A stretch of 64,000 nt of DNA from Siphonodentalium dalli (Eukaryota; Mollusca; Scaphopoda; Gadilida; Siphonodentaliidae): positions 218,704,373 to 218,768,372 of the forward strand of contig CP136061.1 of assembly GCA_032622095.1 (NCBI GenBank), read 5' to 3'. This document shows positions 47,901 through 54,724 of this stretch, piece after piece; the stretch's first letter is position 1; every line of letters begins with the position of its first letter. Below the pieces are notes generated by a model, which saw nothing but the letters and a program-made list of their open reading frames with translations, ran no database searches and was not told the DNA's origin. The position numbers and the translations under genes are program-made.

Positions 47901-50768
47901 AAGCATAAAAAGTTACTTTCCTGGTGTTTGTTTATATTATGATGGTAAACATAAAGAGCGTTCTTTGTTGCTGAATTCCTGATATGGAACTAATAAAGAG
48001 CGTTTATATCATTTGTGTGTGATTAGCCAGTAACACGTACGGTGCTGTCTTCTGTAACACAATCAGACTCTTGCTTAGGTAATATATAGTAGGTCTTTAA
48101 GATAAGATAAGATAAGATAAGATAGTTTATTACAATACACCAGTGCAGGCAGTTGCAAATAACATAAAGTACAAGTAAATTAAACATATTAAATACATAA
48201 TATATGTGCATATAACAGTAAACAAACCTATAACTACATCATACATACGATTCTTAATGAAATATAAATTTCCCATAATTTTCATTTCCCCATATTTATA
48301 TTTGTTCTCCTTTGGAAGAATAACCGGATAATGTTGCACACGGAATTCATAATTACTTCGTCTTCATTTTTCATTATAAAAATGAATTTATCATCATCGT
48401 TCATGTTTGTAAAGTGTATGTTATTAGTGTTAGCAACATCAAATAATTCTTTCCTGAGGTCAGTGTACGCACCGCATTCCATTATGAAATGTTTTTCAGT
48501 TTCAACTTTTTTCCCATCACACATGAGACAAATTCTGTCTTTTAATAACGTCTTTGGTTGTGTGTGTCGGCCTTTTTCTATAGCTAATATATGATTGCTA
48601 ACACGCAGTCGGGTGAACATTTCTCTTGCCGTTGGTGATCGGACGTGTTTGAGGTATGGTTCTATTTCATATTTGTCTTTGAACGTTCTATATGTTCGTA
48701 GTTTATTAGCACCATTCTTTTTGTCGTCATCGAATATATCTTTTTTGAAATTATTTACATGTTCTGATTTTAGTCTCTCAAGTATAAGTTTGTCGGTGAA
48801 TCCTATCGTTTTATTAGACTGTGATATATTGATACCTCTTTTTGCAAGATGTGTGTCCCACGTTGGAAGATTACATAATAGAGATTCTGTGAACGAATCA
48901 TGTATTATATTTCCCGGTTGTGCAAAACGAAGTTTATTTAGATATTTGAACATATTCCCGATGGCATTAACTGCTATGGGGTATCGACCTAGTTCAGCCC
49001 TCGAAGCATGATTTGACGCTTTTCTATTGAGTTGTAGTATATTTTTACAGAACTTTAAATGTGTCTGCTCAAGAGGGTAGTTATCAACAAACGGGAATTT
49101 CAATTCAGCAGCCCATATTTCGCAACCATACAACAGAATAGGCATTATTAATTTGTCAAACAATTTACATTTAGTACTGAGAGACAATTCTGTCTGTGAA
49201 TTCAATGAATTCGTCATGAAATACATAGCCTTTGAAGCTCGCCCGCTCAAGTTTTCACAAGCTCTCTCCATTTTCCCGTCAAAACTGAAAATGAGACCCA
49301 AGTATTTATATTCTTCAACTACTTCTAACGACTCACCATTTATATAAAACTTATTTATGATAGCATGCTGTTTACACGATGAACGAAACTGTATGCGTTT
49401 TAGTGTTTTTCTGTTTACGGTGATTGGAACAAATATGAATATTTTCGACAACTAAGGCCTCCCGTGTCTTTAATAATATAATTAACAAAAAAATTGACTG
49501 AGTTTACAGACAATTTAAATGAAACAGTGACTGACCAACTGCGTGACATTCGAGTGGAGGGGATTTCACATTACCAGGCATTACATCATCTTTGGAAGTG
49601 AGACACGAAATTTAAACAAATATATGACGGCCGAACAACGAGACAGACTAATGCGAAGACTTCTTAATTTTGTGAGTGACAATTCCAAATTCCAAACTTC
49701 AACTGACGACAATTAACTATACCCAAAACTACCGCTCTCGCAAAAAAAAAATGGACAAAAAAAAGGAAAGAGTGAAGGCATCAAAAACCAAGACGATCAC
49801 CAATAAACGACAGAAAGTTAGCATATAGTATGGAAATATACATAGAGGATCTCACATGAGTTTCTATTTTATACGGAATTTATCAACCGAGTTCACTAAA
49901 TTCGATTTGAGTCAAGGTTTACCGAGTGCACTGACTTCAAGGAGAACAAACTCTGCCCATCGTTCCGCCGGGGCCGAGTCAGTGTAAAATAATATATAAA
50001 TATTCGATTGTATATAAAACAAACTTTGATTCTAGTACCTGAAGCTGTACTGAAAGAGCAGTGTGATGTCAGGGAAGTTAAACGAAGTAATAATAAGACA
50101 AACTAACTAAGTCAAAACAACTCAGTGACAAAGAGACAGAGTATAAGCCATAGAGAATGCGGTAGTTAATTAACACCTTTATTAACACCTTTGCTAATCT
50201 CATGTTCGTTTGTGTTCGTTGTTTAGTAGCTTTGCATTCAAATAATGCTTATAACTCGAAAAATAAGTCATCAAAGTTGGAAATAACACCACATACACAT
50301 ATAATGGACCCACACGCACCCACAAACCAAATTTCACCCTTCTATTCCGCTTTTTAGACCTGTGTTCGTTTATGTTCGTTTGTGTTCGTTGTTTAGTAGG
50401 ACCGACTGCAATTGCCAATTCTGAATCTGATGTGTGAAATTGGAAAACAACTCATCAACTGTCTAGAGTTTCTACTTCATTGAAGTAACAGTACATTTTA
50501 TTCAGTTGTTTTATTAACATATTTTCGTATATGTCTCTTGTTGAATAGACTGGGTCCTATTCCAAAACTATTAAAATCTGAAAGCGTGGAAACTTGACCC
50601 TTCGAGCATGACGTCATGCCAGGTAACCCTAGCGAAATCAGGAAAGATGAAAATATAAAATAAAAAAAAACAATATCAAACATTTTTATGATAAGAAGCA
50701 GCTATGATTCCGGATCTGTTGTCCAGTATCTGTCCTAATGATCTCGAAATAGCGCGATTAAGCGCCAT
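29882..50768 (-). CDS. ISCU: ISCU iron-sulfur cluster scaffold, five coding exons
   Basis: Complete gene of 153 residues: exons 50768-50682, 45516-45403, 42883-42773, 36449-36371 and 29952-29882. ISCU is the mitochondrial matrix scaffold on which NFS1-ISD11 and frataxin assemble a [2Fe-2S] cluster, later released by HSC20 and HSPA9. Exon 1 gives a basic, serine-containing presequence and the family's YHKN junction. Exon 2 carries [16 protein letters not shown] and the first ligand Cys in GAPACGD. Exon 3 has [19 protein letters not shown] with the second Cys. Exon 4 has the chaperone-recognition motif LPPVK and the third Cys in KLHCS. Exon 5 holds the C-terminal helix [19 protein letters not shown]. 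Intron phases are 0, 0, 0 and 1; the last splits the Met codon after KLHCS (A|TG). All acceptors are AG. Donors are GTTTGA (weak), GTGAGT, GTGAGT and GTAAGT. The introns are 2.5-6.4 kb and full of transposons. Identification is secure because exon order, frame and length all fit. Confidence 0.97.
30400..31390 (+). repeat. Mollusc-type tandem-unit repeat with GACAGACAGACAG tail
   Basis: About three 165-bp units, each with TATGGCCCTGG or GTCCCTGG, TTTGACC..GTGACC, AAATCTGAA, GTCACC and CATACCAAATAT. The repeat ends in GGACAGACAGACAGACAGA and GTGATGACTATAGCTTC. In ISCU intron 4. Relatives lie at 31790-32335 and 46250-46510. Confidence 0.75.
31396..31421. repeat. Poly-C tract of about 25 nt
   Basis: A homopolymer run between CAGTCA and AACACTGTGG in ISCU intron 4. 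Its exact length in an assembly is uncertain. Confidence 0.85.
31790..32335 (+). repeat. Mollusc-type tandem-unit repeat, copy 2
   Basis: Three units of the 165-bp family, then GGACGGACGGATGG and the family's 3' terminus GTGATGACTATAGG with GAGACTTCGTCTCAGGTGAG, which contains a GAGAC..GTCTC palindrome. Confidence 0.8.
32485..32956. mobile_element. TTAA-flanked MITE (AGGCCCACTTAATTTTCGA ends)
   Basis: The left end is TTAAAGGCCCACTTAATTTT and the right end is AAAATTAAGTGGGACTTTAA, so 20-bp-class TIRs directly abut a TTAA duplication, as in piggyBac- or Kolobok-type elements. It holds a 112-codon ORF at 32554-32892 with no recognised domain, judged fortuitous. In ISCU intron 4. Confidence 0.85.
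32957..34180. other. ISCU intron 4, no feature recognised
   Basis: Mostly unique AT-rich DNA. TTTAAAGGCCAAAC near 34020 resembles a TTAA element end, but no partner was seen. Confidence 0.4.
34188..34515. repeat. Inverted and direct copies of a 30-bp block
   Basis: AAATTCATCCTCTGGGGACC (near 34196) is followed by its inverse GGTCCCCAGAAGATGAATTT (34436-34455) and by a direct copy AAATTCAACTTCTGGGGACC (near 34491). The spacing suggests an old fold-back element. Confidence 0.65.
34705..35587 (+). repeat. Tandem-unit repeat with terminal TATACCCCC hairpin, copy 1
   Basis: Starts ACAAGAGATGGACTGTCGTC, then four to five units of about 165 bp with CCAGATAAACAAAGATGAAT, CATTGAGATCC and GACATGAACAGACACCAGAC. 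It ends in GGACGGACGG and the hairpin TATACCCCCCTTT / AAAGGGGGTATA at 35555-35587. A second copy lies at 41670-42487 in the same intron series. Confidence 0.85.
35588..36370. other. ISCU intron 4, near exon 4
   Basis: No repeat or exon was recognised apart from AT-rich unique DNA. Confidence 0.4.
36371..36449 (-). CDS. ISCU: ISCU exon 4 (LPPVK motif, third ligand cysteine)
   Basis: Acceptor TAG at 36452-36450, donor GTAAGT at 36370-36365. It encodes [20 protein letters not shown] and VKLHCS plus the A of the next Met codon. LPPVK is the segment bound by the Hsp70 chaperone, and the Cys in LHCS is the third cluster or persulfide ligand. Confidence 0.96.
36450..37935. other. ISCU intron 3, unclassified DNA
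   Basis: An inverted pair, ATATGGCTTTTGACTGAAAAC (about 37456) and TGTTCAGTCAAAAGCCGC (about 37537), encloses roughly 80 bp. GCCCGAG/GTCC motifs recur at 36880-37150. Nothing was identified. Confidence 0.4.
37937..39120. mobile_element. Palindrome-rich TIR element, copy 1
   Basis: The left end is ATGTACATGTATTGGAAGCC, followed by AAAATGTCATTTAATAAATA. The right end is its inverse: ATTTATTAAATGTCAATTTGG, then ATACATGTACAT. Between 37978 and 38640 lie about 20 variants of the palindrome TTGCGCTTAAGCGCAA and half-sites such as CTTAAGTGCAATAAGG. A decayed relative of the 25.7-kb fold-back is nested at about 38650-39069. No transposase is present. In ISCU intron 3. Confidence 0.75.
38650..39069. 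mobile_element. Decayed TTAA fold-back relative, nested
   Basis: AAATTACTATTTCCTTGGCTT, ACCCACTCATTAAAGCTCAG, GATGGATAACTCTGAAATCA and the end ATCGGATTGAGCACCTTTAA match the 25685-26117 element in order. The left terminus is lost and the second arm is diverged. Confidence 0.7.
39121..40701. other. ISCU intron 3, unclassified DNA
   Basis: AATCGGAAC occurs twice at 39345-39385 in a short repeated context (GGAATCGGAACGCTGAAAAC and TGAATCGGAACACTCCAAAA). No gene was recognised. Confidence 0.4.
40710..41482. mobile_element. hAT MITE, GGGCCCTGCGA family, copy in ISCU intron
   Basis: The left end is TACTGCCCTGCGAATC and the right end is ATTTTCAGGGCCCTA. The flanks carry an exact 8-bp duplication, CGTCCATG (40702-40709 and 41483-41490). 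Subterminal DNA is rich in GATTCGAAATCG-like motifs, as in the 63.2-kb copy. No transposase is present. Confidence 0.85.
41670..42487 (+). repeat. Tandem-unit repeat with TATACCCCC hairpin, copy 2
   Basis: Parallel copy of 34705-35587: begins ACAAGAGATGGACTGTCATC, has the same internal units with one unit truncated near 42010, and ends in the hairpin TATACCCCCC..GGGGGGTATA at 42457-42487. Confidence 0.85.
42773..42883 (-). CDS. ISCU: ISCU exon 3 (second ligand cysteine)
   Basis: Acceptor TTTTCAG, donor GTGAGT at 42772-42767. It encodes [20 protein letters not shown] and [17 protein letters not shown], in phase 0 at both ends. The [10 protein letters not shown] loop with its Cys is among the most conserved parts of the family. 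Confidence 0.97.
43055..45056. mobile_element. Palindrome-rich TIR element, copy 2 (2.0 kb)
   Basis: The left end is CTATGGGAGGCCAAATTCAC, then ATTTA and two adjacent TTGCGCTTAAGCGCAA palindromes (43091-43126). The right end is the inverse: GCGCTTAAGCGCAATTAATT, ATTAAATGTGAATTTGGCC and TCCCATA. The TIRs are about 48 bp. GC-rich subterminal stretches at 43195-43290 and 44140-44210 both contain GGCGCGC and CCTCAAAA/TTTTGAGG. No intact transposase is present, but the reading frame at 43861-43960 encodes [19 protein letters not shown] and a stop, an acidic tract of the kind seen near the N terminus of some piggyBac-type proteins. Target duplication not resolved. In ISCU intron 2. Confidence 0.75.
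45057..45402. other. ISCU intron 2, near exon 2
   Basis: Unique DNA; no feature recognised. Confidence 0.4.
45403..45516 (-). CDS. ISCU: ISCU exon 2 (first ligand cysteine)
   Basis: Acceptor TTTTTTTCAG, donor GTGAGT at 45402-45397. It encodes [20 protein letters not shown] and [18 protein letters not shown]. The ENPRNVGS and GAPACGD blocks identify ISCU/IscU, and the Cys in PACGD is the first cluster ligand. Confidence 0.97.
45517..46249. other. ISCU intron 1, unclassified DNA
   Basis: A C-run of about 15 nt at 45688-45703. CATACTTATAGTGCATGGAG and similar phrases near 46020 and 46235 hint at a short duplicated segment (46020-46100 against 46150-46240). No gene was recognised. Confidence 0.4.
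46250..46510 (+). repeat. Mollusc-type tandem-unit repeat, short copy 3
   Basis: One and a half units of the 31.8-kb family, ending in GTGATGACTATAG, CTGGAGACTTCATCTCAGG and TGAGCTAA. Confidence 0.75.
48095..49353 (-). mobile_element. 5'-truncated LINE inserted in the TTAA MITE
   Basis: The boundaries come from comparison with the empty MITE copy at 59663-60164, which reads GCATGTTATCATAAA directly into GATTTACTATATTTTACC. The LINE 3' end is a short (TCTTA)n tail (minus strand; TAAGA repeats at 48097-48123). Any target duplication is very short (TTTA). Confidence 0.8.
48282..49451 (-). CDS. LINE reverse-transcriptase C-terminal part, chimeric N terminus
   Basis: A 389-codon ORF. Residues from about 33 on are the C-terminal part of a LINE ORF2 product: the thumb-like [20 protein letters not shown], then [14 protein letters not shown], and a terminal Cys/His knuckle, [19 protein letters not shown]. 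The catalytic FxDD/YADD region is missing, so it cannot reverse-transcribe. Residues 1 to about 32 ([20 protein letters not shown]...) are not LINE: the same DNA is present in the LINE-free MITE at 59690-59770. The ORF is therefore an accidental fusion of MITE and LINE. It lies antisense to nothing and on the ISCU strand within intron 1. Clade not assigned; it differs from the CR1/L2-type copy at 13.8 kb, so two LINE families are present. Confidence 0.85.
   Translation of the reverse strand: MSKIFIFVPITVNRKTLKRIQFRSSCKQHAIINKFYINGESLEVVEEYKYLGLIFSFDGKMERACENLSGRASKAMYFMTNSLNSQTELSLSTKCKLFDKLIMPILLYGCEIWAAELKFPFVDNYPLEQTHLKFCKNILQLNRKASNHASRAELGRYPIAVNAIGNMFKYLNKLRFAQPGNIIHDSFTESLLCNLPTWDTHLAKRGINISQSNKTIGFTDKLILERLKSEHVNNFKKDIFDDDKKNGANKLRTYRTFKDKYEIEPYLKHVRSPTAREMFTRLRVSNHILAIEKGRHTQPKTLLKDRICLMCDGKKVETEKHFIMECGAYTDLRKELFDVANTNNIHFTNMNDDDKFIFIMKNEDEVIMNSVCNIIRLFFQRRTNINMGK
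49474..50150. other. Interior of long-TIR element copy 2
   Basis: No transposase or other gene was recognised. GAGGATCTCACATGAGTTTC..TATACGGAATTT near 49845 weakly resembles the arm of the 26.6-kb fold-back. Confidence 0.4.
50682..50768 (-). CDS. ISCU: ISCU exon 1 (start codon, mitochondrial presequence)
   Basis: ATG at 50768-50766 in the context AACAATGG (A at -3, G at +4). It encodes [20 protein letters not shown] and IIAASYHKN, 29 residues. Arg-rich, acid-poor at the start, as expected for matrix targeting. SYHKN joins VIDHYENP in exon 2 as in the family (YHKK/VVDHYENP in human). The donor is AAT|GTTTGATA, a weak 5' splice site; the in-frame TGA just after it means read-through cannot replace splicing. 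Confidence 0.9.
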
Positions 50769-51199
50769 TGTTTACACGAAAATGCCAATTAGAAAATGGA
50801 AATAAAATTTGACCGAAATTCGAACCGAAGAACACCTCAAGAATTGTGATATAACTGCGCTATAGAAAATAGATCCCGACATAATAAACGTTGTTAATTT
50901 TTCGAGATTTTATGGTTATGATTTTAGTTATTCGAACAAACATCGCACATATTTCAATTATCTAGTTATCTTGTCACCAAATATTACAAATAAGGTATAG
51001 CTTCATCGCGTTTCAATGCGTTTCGTTTGTTCTTGATGCGTATGAATTTGATAGTGTCAAGGTCGATAAATATTTATATAAACAAGTACACGTGCACCGT
51101 GAAGTTTTTACGACGTTATTGCAAGTGAGATTATAGTTACTTGACTAGTTAACATTGCGAACCCTGTTGCATACCTTCAAGTAGATCATGCCATTATTA
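50769..51199 (-). promoter_or_regulatory. ISCU 5' flank and likely promoter
   Basis: About 430 bp between the ISCU start codon and the Merlin insertion. AT-rich with scattered CpG; no clear TATA box at a fitting distance. It must hold the 5' UTR and core promoter unless transcription starts inside the transposon. Confidence 0.4.
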
Positions 51200-51628
51200 T
51201 AAATCTTGGCATACTATGGCTTTAGGTCGCCGGATGTTACTTACCAAGATGGCGAATAAACACAATCAGCAGATGCGCCCAATATTTACTTTGCTATTGT
51301 TTGCTTCCAAAACAGCACGTGGTTTAATTTCCAAACATCTCGAGCAGCGATAATTGTTTGATCAGCGTTGTGACCCATTTCCAACAACCACAATTATCAA
51401 TAAATAGCCACAATGCGAAGAAAATCGAACAGTCACTTAACCAGTTTCACGAATGAATGATTTACAATTTGGGGCGTGGACAGACCGGGACTGGCCATGA
51501 GAGTCCATTTCAAAATAGGGAGGTCTATTTTTCACCGTTGAGATAATAATGCACAAAAATCACATTTAAATATAATATAATTACTTACCTATTTACACTT
51601 TTTACAATATTTACAAGAGGTCCAGTCT

Positions 51629-53260
51629 TTAATTCTTTTTTTTTGGTTGTGGGCGCTTTTTCGGCGAACAGAAATCTGGATCGTCGGACAAGTCGCTCCA
51701 AGATAAATATGGACTGTTCCGTTTTTGTTTTGTTGACCGTCCGGATTTTGTCACGAATATTTGGTCCTCATTGCTTTGCGAAGAAACACTTGGCACATTT
51801 TGTTCTTTATTTTTTACCTTATCCATGGATACGAACGTTGTCGGGCAAATATGCATTTCACGTTTCGAAATTTTGGGTTTTGTGGACGGAACTGGACGTG
51901 GTGGCTTCGGTTTACGATTATTATTTGGAACTACATCACGTTCGAGATCAGGATATTCCGAAATAGTATCAGAGCCTTCCAGTGGCGGCGGTTCGGAATC
52001 ACTCTGGCTTTCAATGATTTCTGGCGATGACACCGTTATAGTCCGCTCAGTTGACGGAGCCGTTACTGTACTTGACCCTGATTTATTGGAAACCGAGTCG
52101 GTCTTGGGTGAAGGGTGATCATCAGTTTCCATCTGACTCTGAATCAAAAGTTCCTCTTGACTACCGGTGGCACCAAAATGACTATCCTTTGGAATAATGA
52201 GAGCTGTGTTGAAATCATCGGGCCAAGTGTCGAAAATAGGTAACGAGTAAGTATATTTGATTTGAGTGTCAGTGTTGCCATTAATATCAAATGTGTATAC
52301 CGATTGCAGGTCTTTGAATATTTGAACCGAAAGGTCCTTTCCTCGGTGAAAATTTCTATATAATAAATGGCAAAGGTGGCTTTCCAGAGTACTTAATGTG
52401 CAGCCGCTCATTCGGCGGAAATAGTCTTTGGCGTGTTTCCATGAAGATTCTATGGTATTGGTGTTTACAGAAAATATTTCCCCGGTTGTTTCATCTTTGT
52501 AGTCGTGACTAAATTCGTATTTATGGAGTATGTTGAAATGTCTAAAGCCATGGTCGTTTAAATTTGTGTATCCACTCCAGCCATCACTAAGAATCGTTGA
52601 CCCGGGTTCGCAATGTTTTGTTATTATGGACCGCAAAGTATCTTGGTCCCGATTAAATACTGGAAATAGTAAGAGTCTCTGACTTCCCGTCTCGACCAGA
52701 CCAAATATCCAGAGGGCCATACCCTTTCTGTTTCCCTTCCCATATTTAGAGATACGGCCAAAATAGGTTTCATCAATTTGGATTGTTCCCGAAAGGTTTG
52801 TGCTTTTAATGTTTCTGCAATAAAATTCCATAGTGATTTCCCTTATATATGTTGCCCACTGGTGGGCTGTGGAAGAATAATTCACACCAGCGTGTCTGCT
52901 CGCAAGTTTTAAATTCACAGTTTCTGCATAGTCTTTGATATACACACATACATCTTGGAATGAAAGGTGACTTTGGGAAAAGAATGAATTCCGTCTAATC
53001 GATATCTCGTGGCTGCGGTTCTTGGTGCAGCGCCAAACAAATTTATCTATGTTTTTTTCTCTTTTTTGTAATTTACATGGTGCTAAACATTTATTGCAAT
53101 TCATTTTGGATGCCAGAAAGTCATTTTTCATTAGCCAATCTACAACATCCCCATTGTCTTGGTCGAACACCTTAAAAAAATTCCAAGGATTGCCGAAGTC
53201 GTTGACCGATATGTTTTTCGGATTTTTCAACCGTTGCGTAAAATTGCCGTGTTTTGACAT
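51629..53260 (-). CDS. Merlin transposase (IS1595/ISXO2-like DDE)
   Basis: 543 residues; cuts and joins transposon ends. Residues about 26-54 are a conserved lead-in (NPWNFFKVFDQDNGDVVDWL). A zinc ribbon follows with C55, C58, C62 and C78. A helix-turn-helix-like segment spans 100-145. The DDE domain has D163 in QIDETYFG, D226 in ILSDGWSGY and E271 in NTNTIESSWKHAK, all in the usual motifs. Residues 340-543 are a low-complexity Ser/Pro/acidic tail ending in basic PKKRPQPKKKN, a plausible nuclear signal; bacterial relatives are only about 200-330 residues long. The start codon is chosen because the upstream DNA has no in-frame extension. Single exon, no stops. It is divergent from the 130-codon ORF, with 414 bp between the two starts that should hold both promoters. 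Confidence 0.95.
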   Translation of the reverse strand: MSKHGNFTQRLKNPKNISVNDFGNPWNFFKVFDQDNGDVVDWLMKNDFLASKMNCNKCLAPCKLQKREKNIDKFVWRCTKNRSHEISIRRNSFFSQSHLSFQDVCVYIKDYAETVNLKLASRHAGVNYSSTAHQWATYIREITMEFYCRNIKSTNLSGTIQIDETYFGRISKYGKGNRKGMALWIFGLVETGSQRLLLFPVFNRDQDTLRSIITKHCEPGSTILSDGWSGYTNLNDHGFRHFNILHKYEFSHDYKDETTGEIFSVNTNTIESSWKHAKDYFRRMSGCTLSTLESHLCHLLYRNFHRGKDLSVQIFKDLQSVYTFDINGNTDTQIKYTYSLPIFDTWPDDFNTALIIPKDSHFGATGSQEELLIQSQMETDDHPSPKTDSVSNKSGSSTVTAPSTERTITVSSPEIIESQSDSEPPPLEGSDTISEYPDLERDVVPNNNRKPKPPRPVPSTKPKISKREMHICPTTFVSMDKVKNKEQNVPSVSSQSNEDQIFVTKSGRSTKQKRNSPYLSWSDLSDDPDFCSPKKRPQPKKKN

Positions 53261-53674
53261 AACTGTGGTTCGAATTTTATCTCATCAGCAGAAACATTTA
53301 AAGTGGACAGAGGGCATTTTATAGTTGAGATTTGCTTTTATACTGAATGCTGACAAGTGGGCTGGATTATGAATATTAAAGTATGCATGTCAATTTGGCG
53401 TATAGACCACGTGGAGAAAGAACACCAATGTATTTCGTGTATCTTGACCGACCTGGGAAATTAATTATTCAAATTAAGTTTAGGTTACCTCAAAACCAAT
53501 AAATAAGGTCCGAGGGTTGATTAGAGGGCGTATCATGTCATGATTTTCTAGTTTGAAACCCCGTTTTCACGATTGTATTGTCCGGCGTAACGTGACGTTG
53601 CAAATTATTGTACACGTGACAGTGTACTGTGTACGACCACGTGTACTTTTGAAAACTTCATAAAAAAATTCAAA
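53261..53674. promoter_or_regulatory. Divergent promoter region inside the Merlin element
   Basis: Non-coding DNA between the transposase start (minus) and the 130-codon ORF start (plus). It contains CACGTG at 53409 and CACGTGTAC near 53638, and several TACACGTGAC-like words. Both genes must be expressed from here. Assignment by position only. Confidence 0.5.
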
Positions 53675-54067
53675 ATGACAGCACAAGGACAACCACATTT
53701 TTGGACAAGACGTATGAACCCACAGGCCCACCAGTGGTTGTTAATACAAGATCTGATAGGACCCGCCAGCCAGTGGCCGTATGAAATTAGACGTCTGTTT
53801 TGGAAACGGAATTTGAGTCATTTCGATCGACTTCTTTTATCGGCTTTTGTGTGGGTAAATGGACTGAACCCTACTATATTTCTACAGTGGGTGTATATGA
53901 ACTTTTTGTGCGCCACTGCACAAGATTTTGCTCATTTCAGCAGACTTTTCCAGTACTACGGTCAAGGGAGGAATTATAGACTCTATGCCTGGAACACAAT
54001 CTCCCGCCGATATGAATATTTGGACGGTACACCGGCCAGATATTATCGCCAGAATCATAATGCATGA
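53675..54067 (+). CDS. Unknown 130-residue protein of the Merlin element
   Basis: Not recognised. The start has a good context (TCAAAATGA, A at -3) and the ORF is far longer than chance in this AT-rich DNA. It is rich in W, Y, F and R (WTRRMNPQAHQWLLIQDLIG, LLLSAFVWVNGLNPTIFLQW), with a predicted helical core and a basic, tyrosine-rich C-terminal part (YYGQGRNYRLYAWNTISRRY). No signal peptide, no cysteine pairs forming a zinc finger, no clear membrane span. It lies wholly between the Merlin TIRs and is divergent from the transposase, so a role in transposition (DNA binding, target choice or regulation) is possible but not shown. A captured host or viral gene is the alternative. Confidence 0.7.
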   Translation: MTAQGQPHFWTRRMNPQAHQWLLIQDLIGPASQWPYEIRRLFWKRNLSHFDRLLLSAFVWVNGLNPTIFLQWVYMNFLCATAQDFAHFSRLFQYYGQGRNYRLYAWNTISRRYEYLDGTPARYYRQNHNA

Positions 54068-54720
54068 ATTATAATGTGGTATAAATCATCTATCATGCAG
54101 AATGTGTTATTTCCTTTCAATACACCCCATTACCGAAAAAAATACTAGGATGTTGAATATATATTAAATACAGATGTCAATTTAATTATATTAATAAAGA
54201 GCGTTTCCCTTCTTCTATCGGGAAGGCGCTATTGATAAGTAACTGACACGCTATCGTGATAGAATCTCAATAAATTGTGAGCTATAATTGACAATTGTTG
54301 TTATCGTATCCATCTTTATTATATATATAAATATCCTTGACTTTGTTTGTTATTCCGTCGACAGAATTCTTTAGAATCACAAATGCTTTATTGTGACGGA
54401 ATAACGAGCAAATCGTGTGATAATTAGCATGTATAATAATTTCTATATAACTATAATGCCAGGTGTTGGTCAACACAAATATATCACTGCATGGTTTGAT
54501 AATATAACAATATGGCCGTTATTCCGGCAGTAGTTAATAAAGAGCGTTTTGTTATACCAAGGAGCCACATATTACATGCAATAAAGTACCCTTGATATAT
54601 ATACATCCACAAATTGTCATTTTTCAATAAAGAGCGTTGTTTTCTTCCTCAAAGGAAAGCGCTGTTAACGAAGTAACGAATACGATATCGTGGTATTATC
54701 TTGATCAACTTTGAGCTTTC
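54068..54720. repeat. AATAAAGAGCGTT repeats with hairpins
   Basis: AATAAAGAGCGTT or a near match lies at about 54192, 54537 and 54627. Two copies are followed by imperfect hairpins (AGCGTTTCCC..GGGAAGGCGCT; TTTTCTTCC..GGAAAGCGCT). TTATTCCGTC at 54350 and GACGGAATAA at 54397 form a further inverted pair. The AATAAA might serve as poly(A) signal for the 130-codon ORF. Confidence 0.7.
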
Positions 54721-54724
54721 TATA

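Larger units (their letters stand above)
47728..49473. mobile_element. TTAA-flanked MITE interrupted by a LINE
   Basis: The ends are TTAAAGGTGCGGG and CCGTGTCTTTAA. Without the LINE it would be about 490 bp, and it matches in inverted orientation the uninterrupted copy at 59663-60164. It carries two AATAAAGAGCGTT-like motifs (about 47947 and 47991). Inserted inside the long-TIR element. Confidence 0.8.
46955..50404. mobile_element. Long-TIR DNA transposon, copy 2 (8-bp TSD)
   Basis: The left end is GGGTCCTACTAAACAACAAA and the right end is CGTTGTTTAGTAGGACCG. ACTGCAAT at 46947-46954 and 50405-50412 is an exact 8-bp duplication. The left TIR runs to about 47310 and the right from about 50150. 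It belongs to the same family as 9049-12398, sharing the AGCGGAATAGAAGGGTGAAAT and TTAATTAACTACGGC blocks. The interior holds a TTAA MITE (47728-49473) that itself holds a LINE fragment. The whole lies in ISCU intron 1, its right end 278 bp inside the intron from exon 1. Confidence 0.88.

Noticed and set aside
50498-50683. 61-codon minus ORF starting at the end of ISCU exon 1
   Set aside because: Its ATG overlaps the AAT|G exon 1 junction and the rest is intron; hydrophobic composition reflects poly-T.
51629-53260. Bacterial IS1595 insertion sequence or contamination
   Set aside because: The protein has a long low-complexity eukaryotic-type tail, and the element has Merlin-type 8-bp duplication and lies among animal repeats next to ISCU. 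Merlin is the eukaryotic branch of this group.
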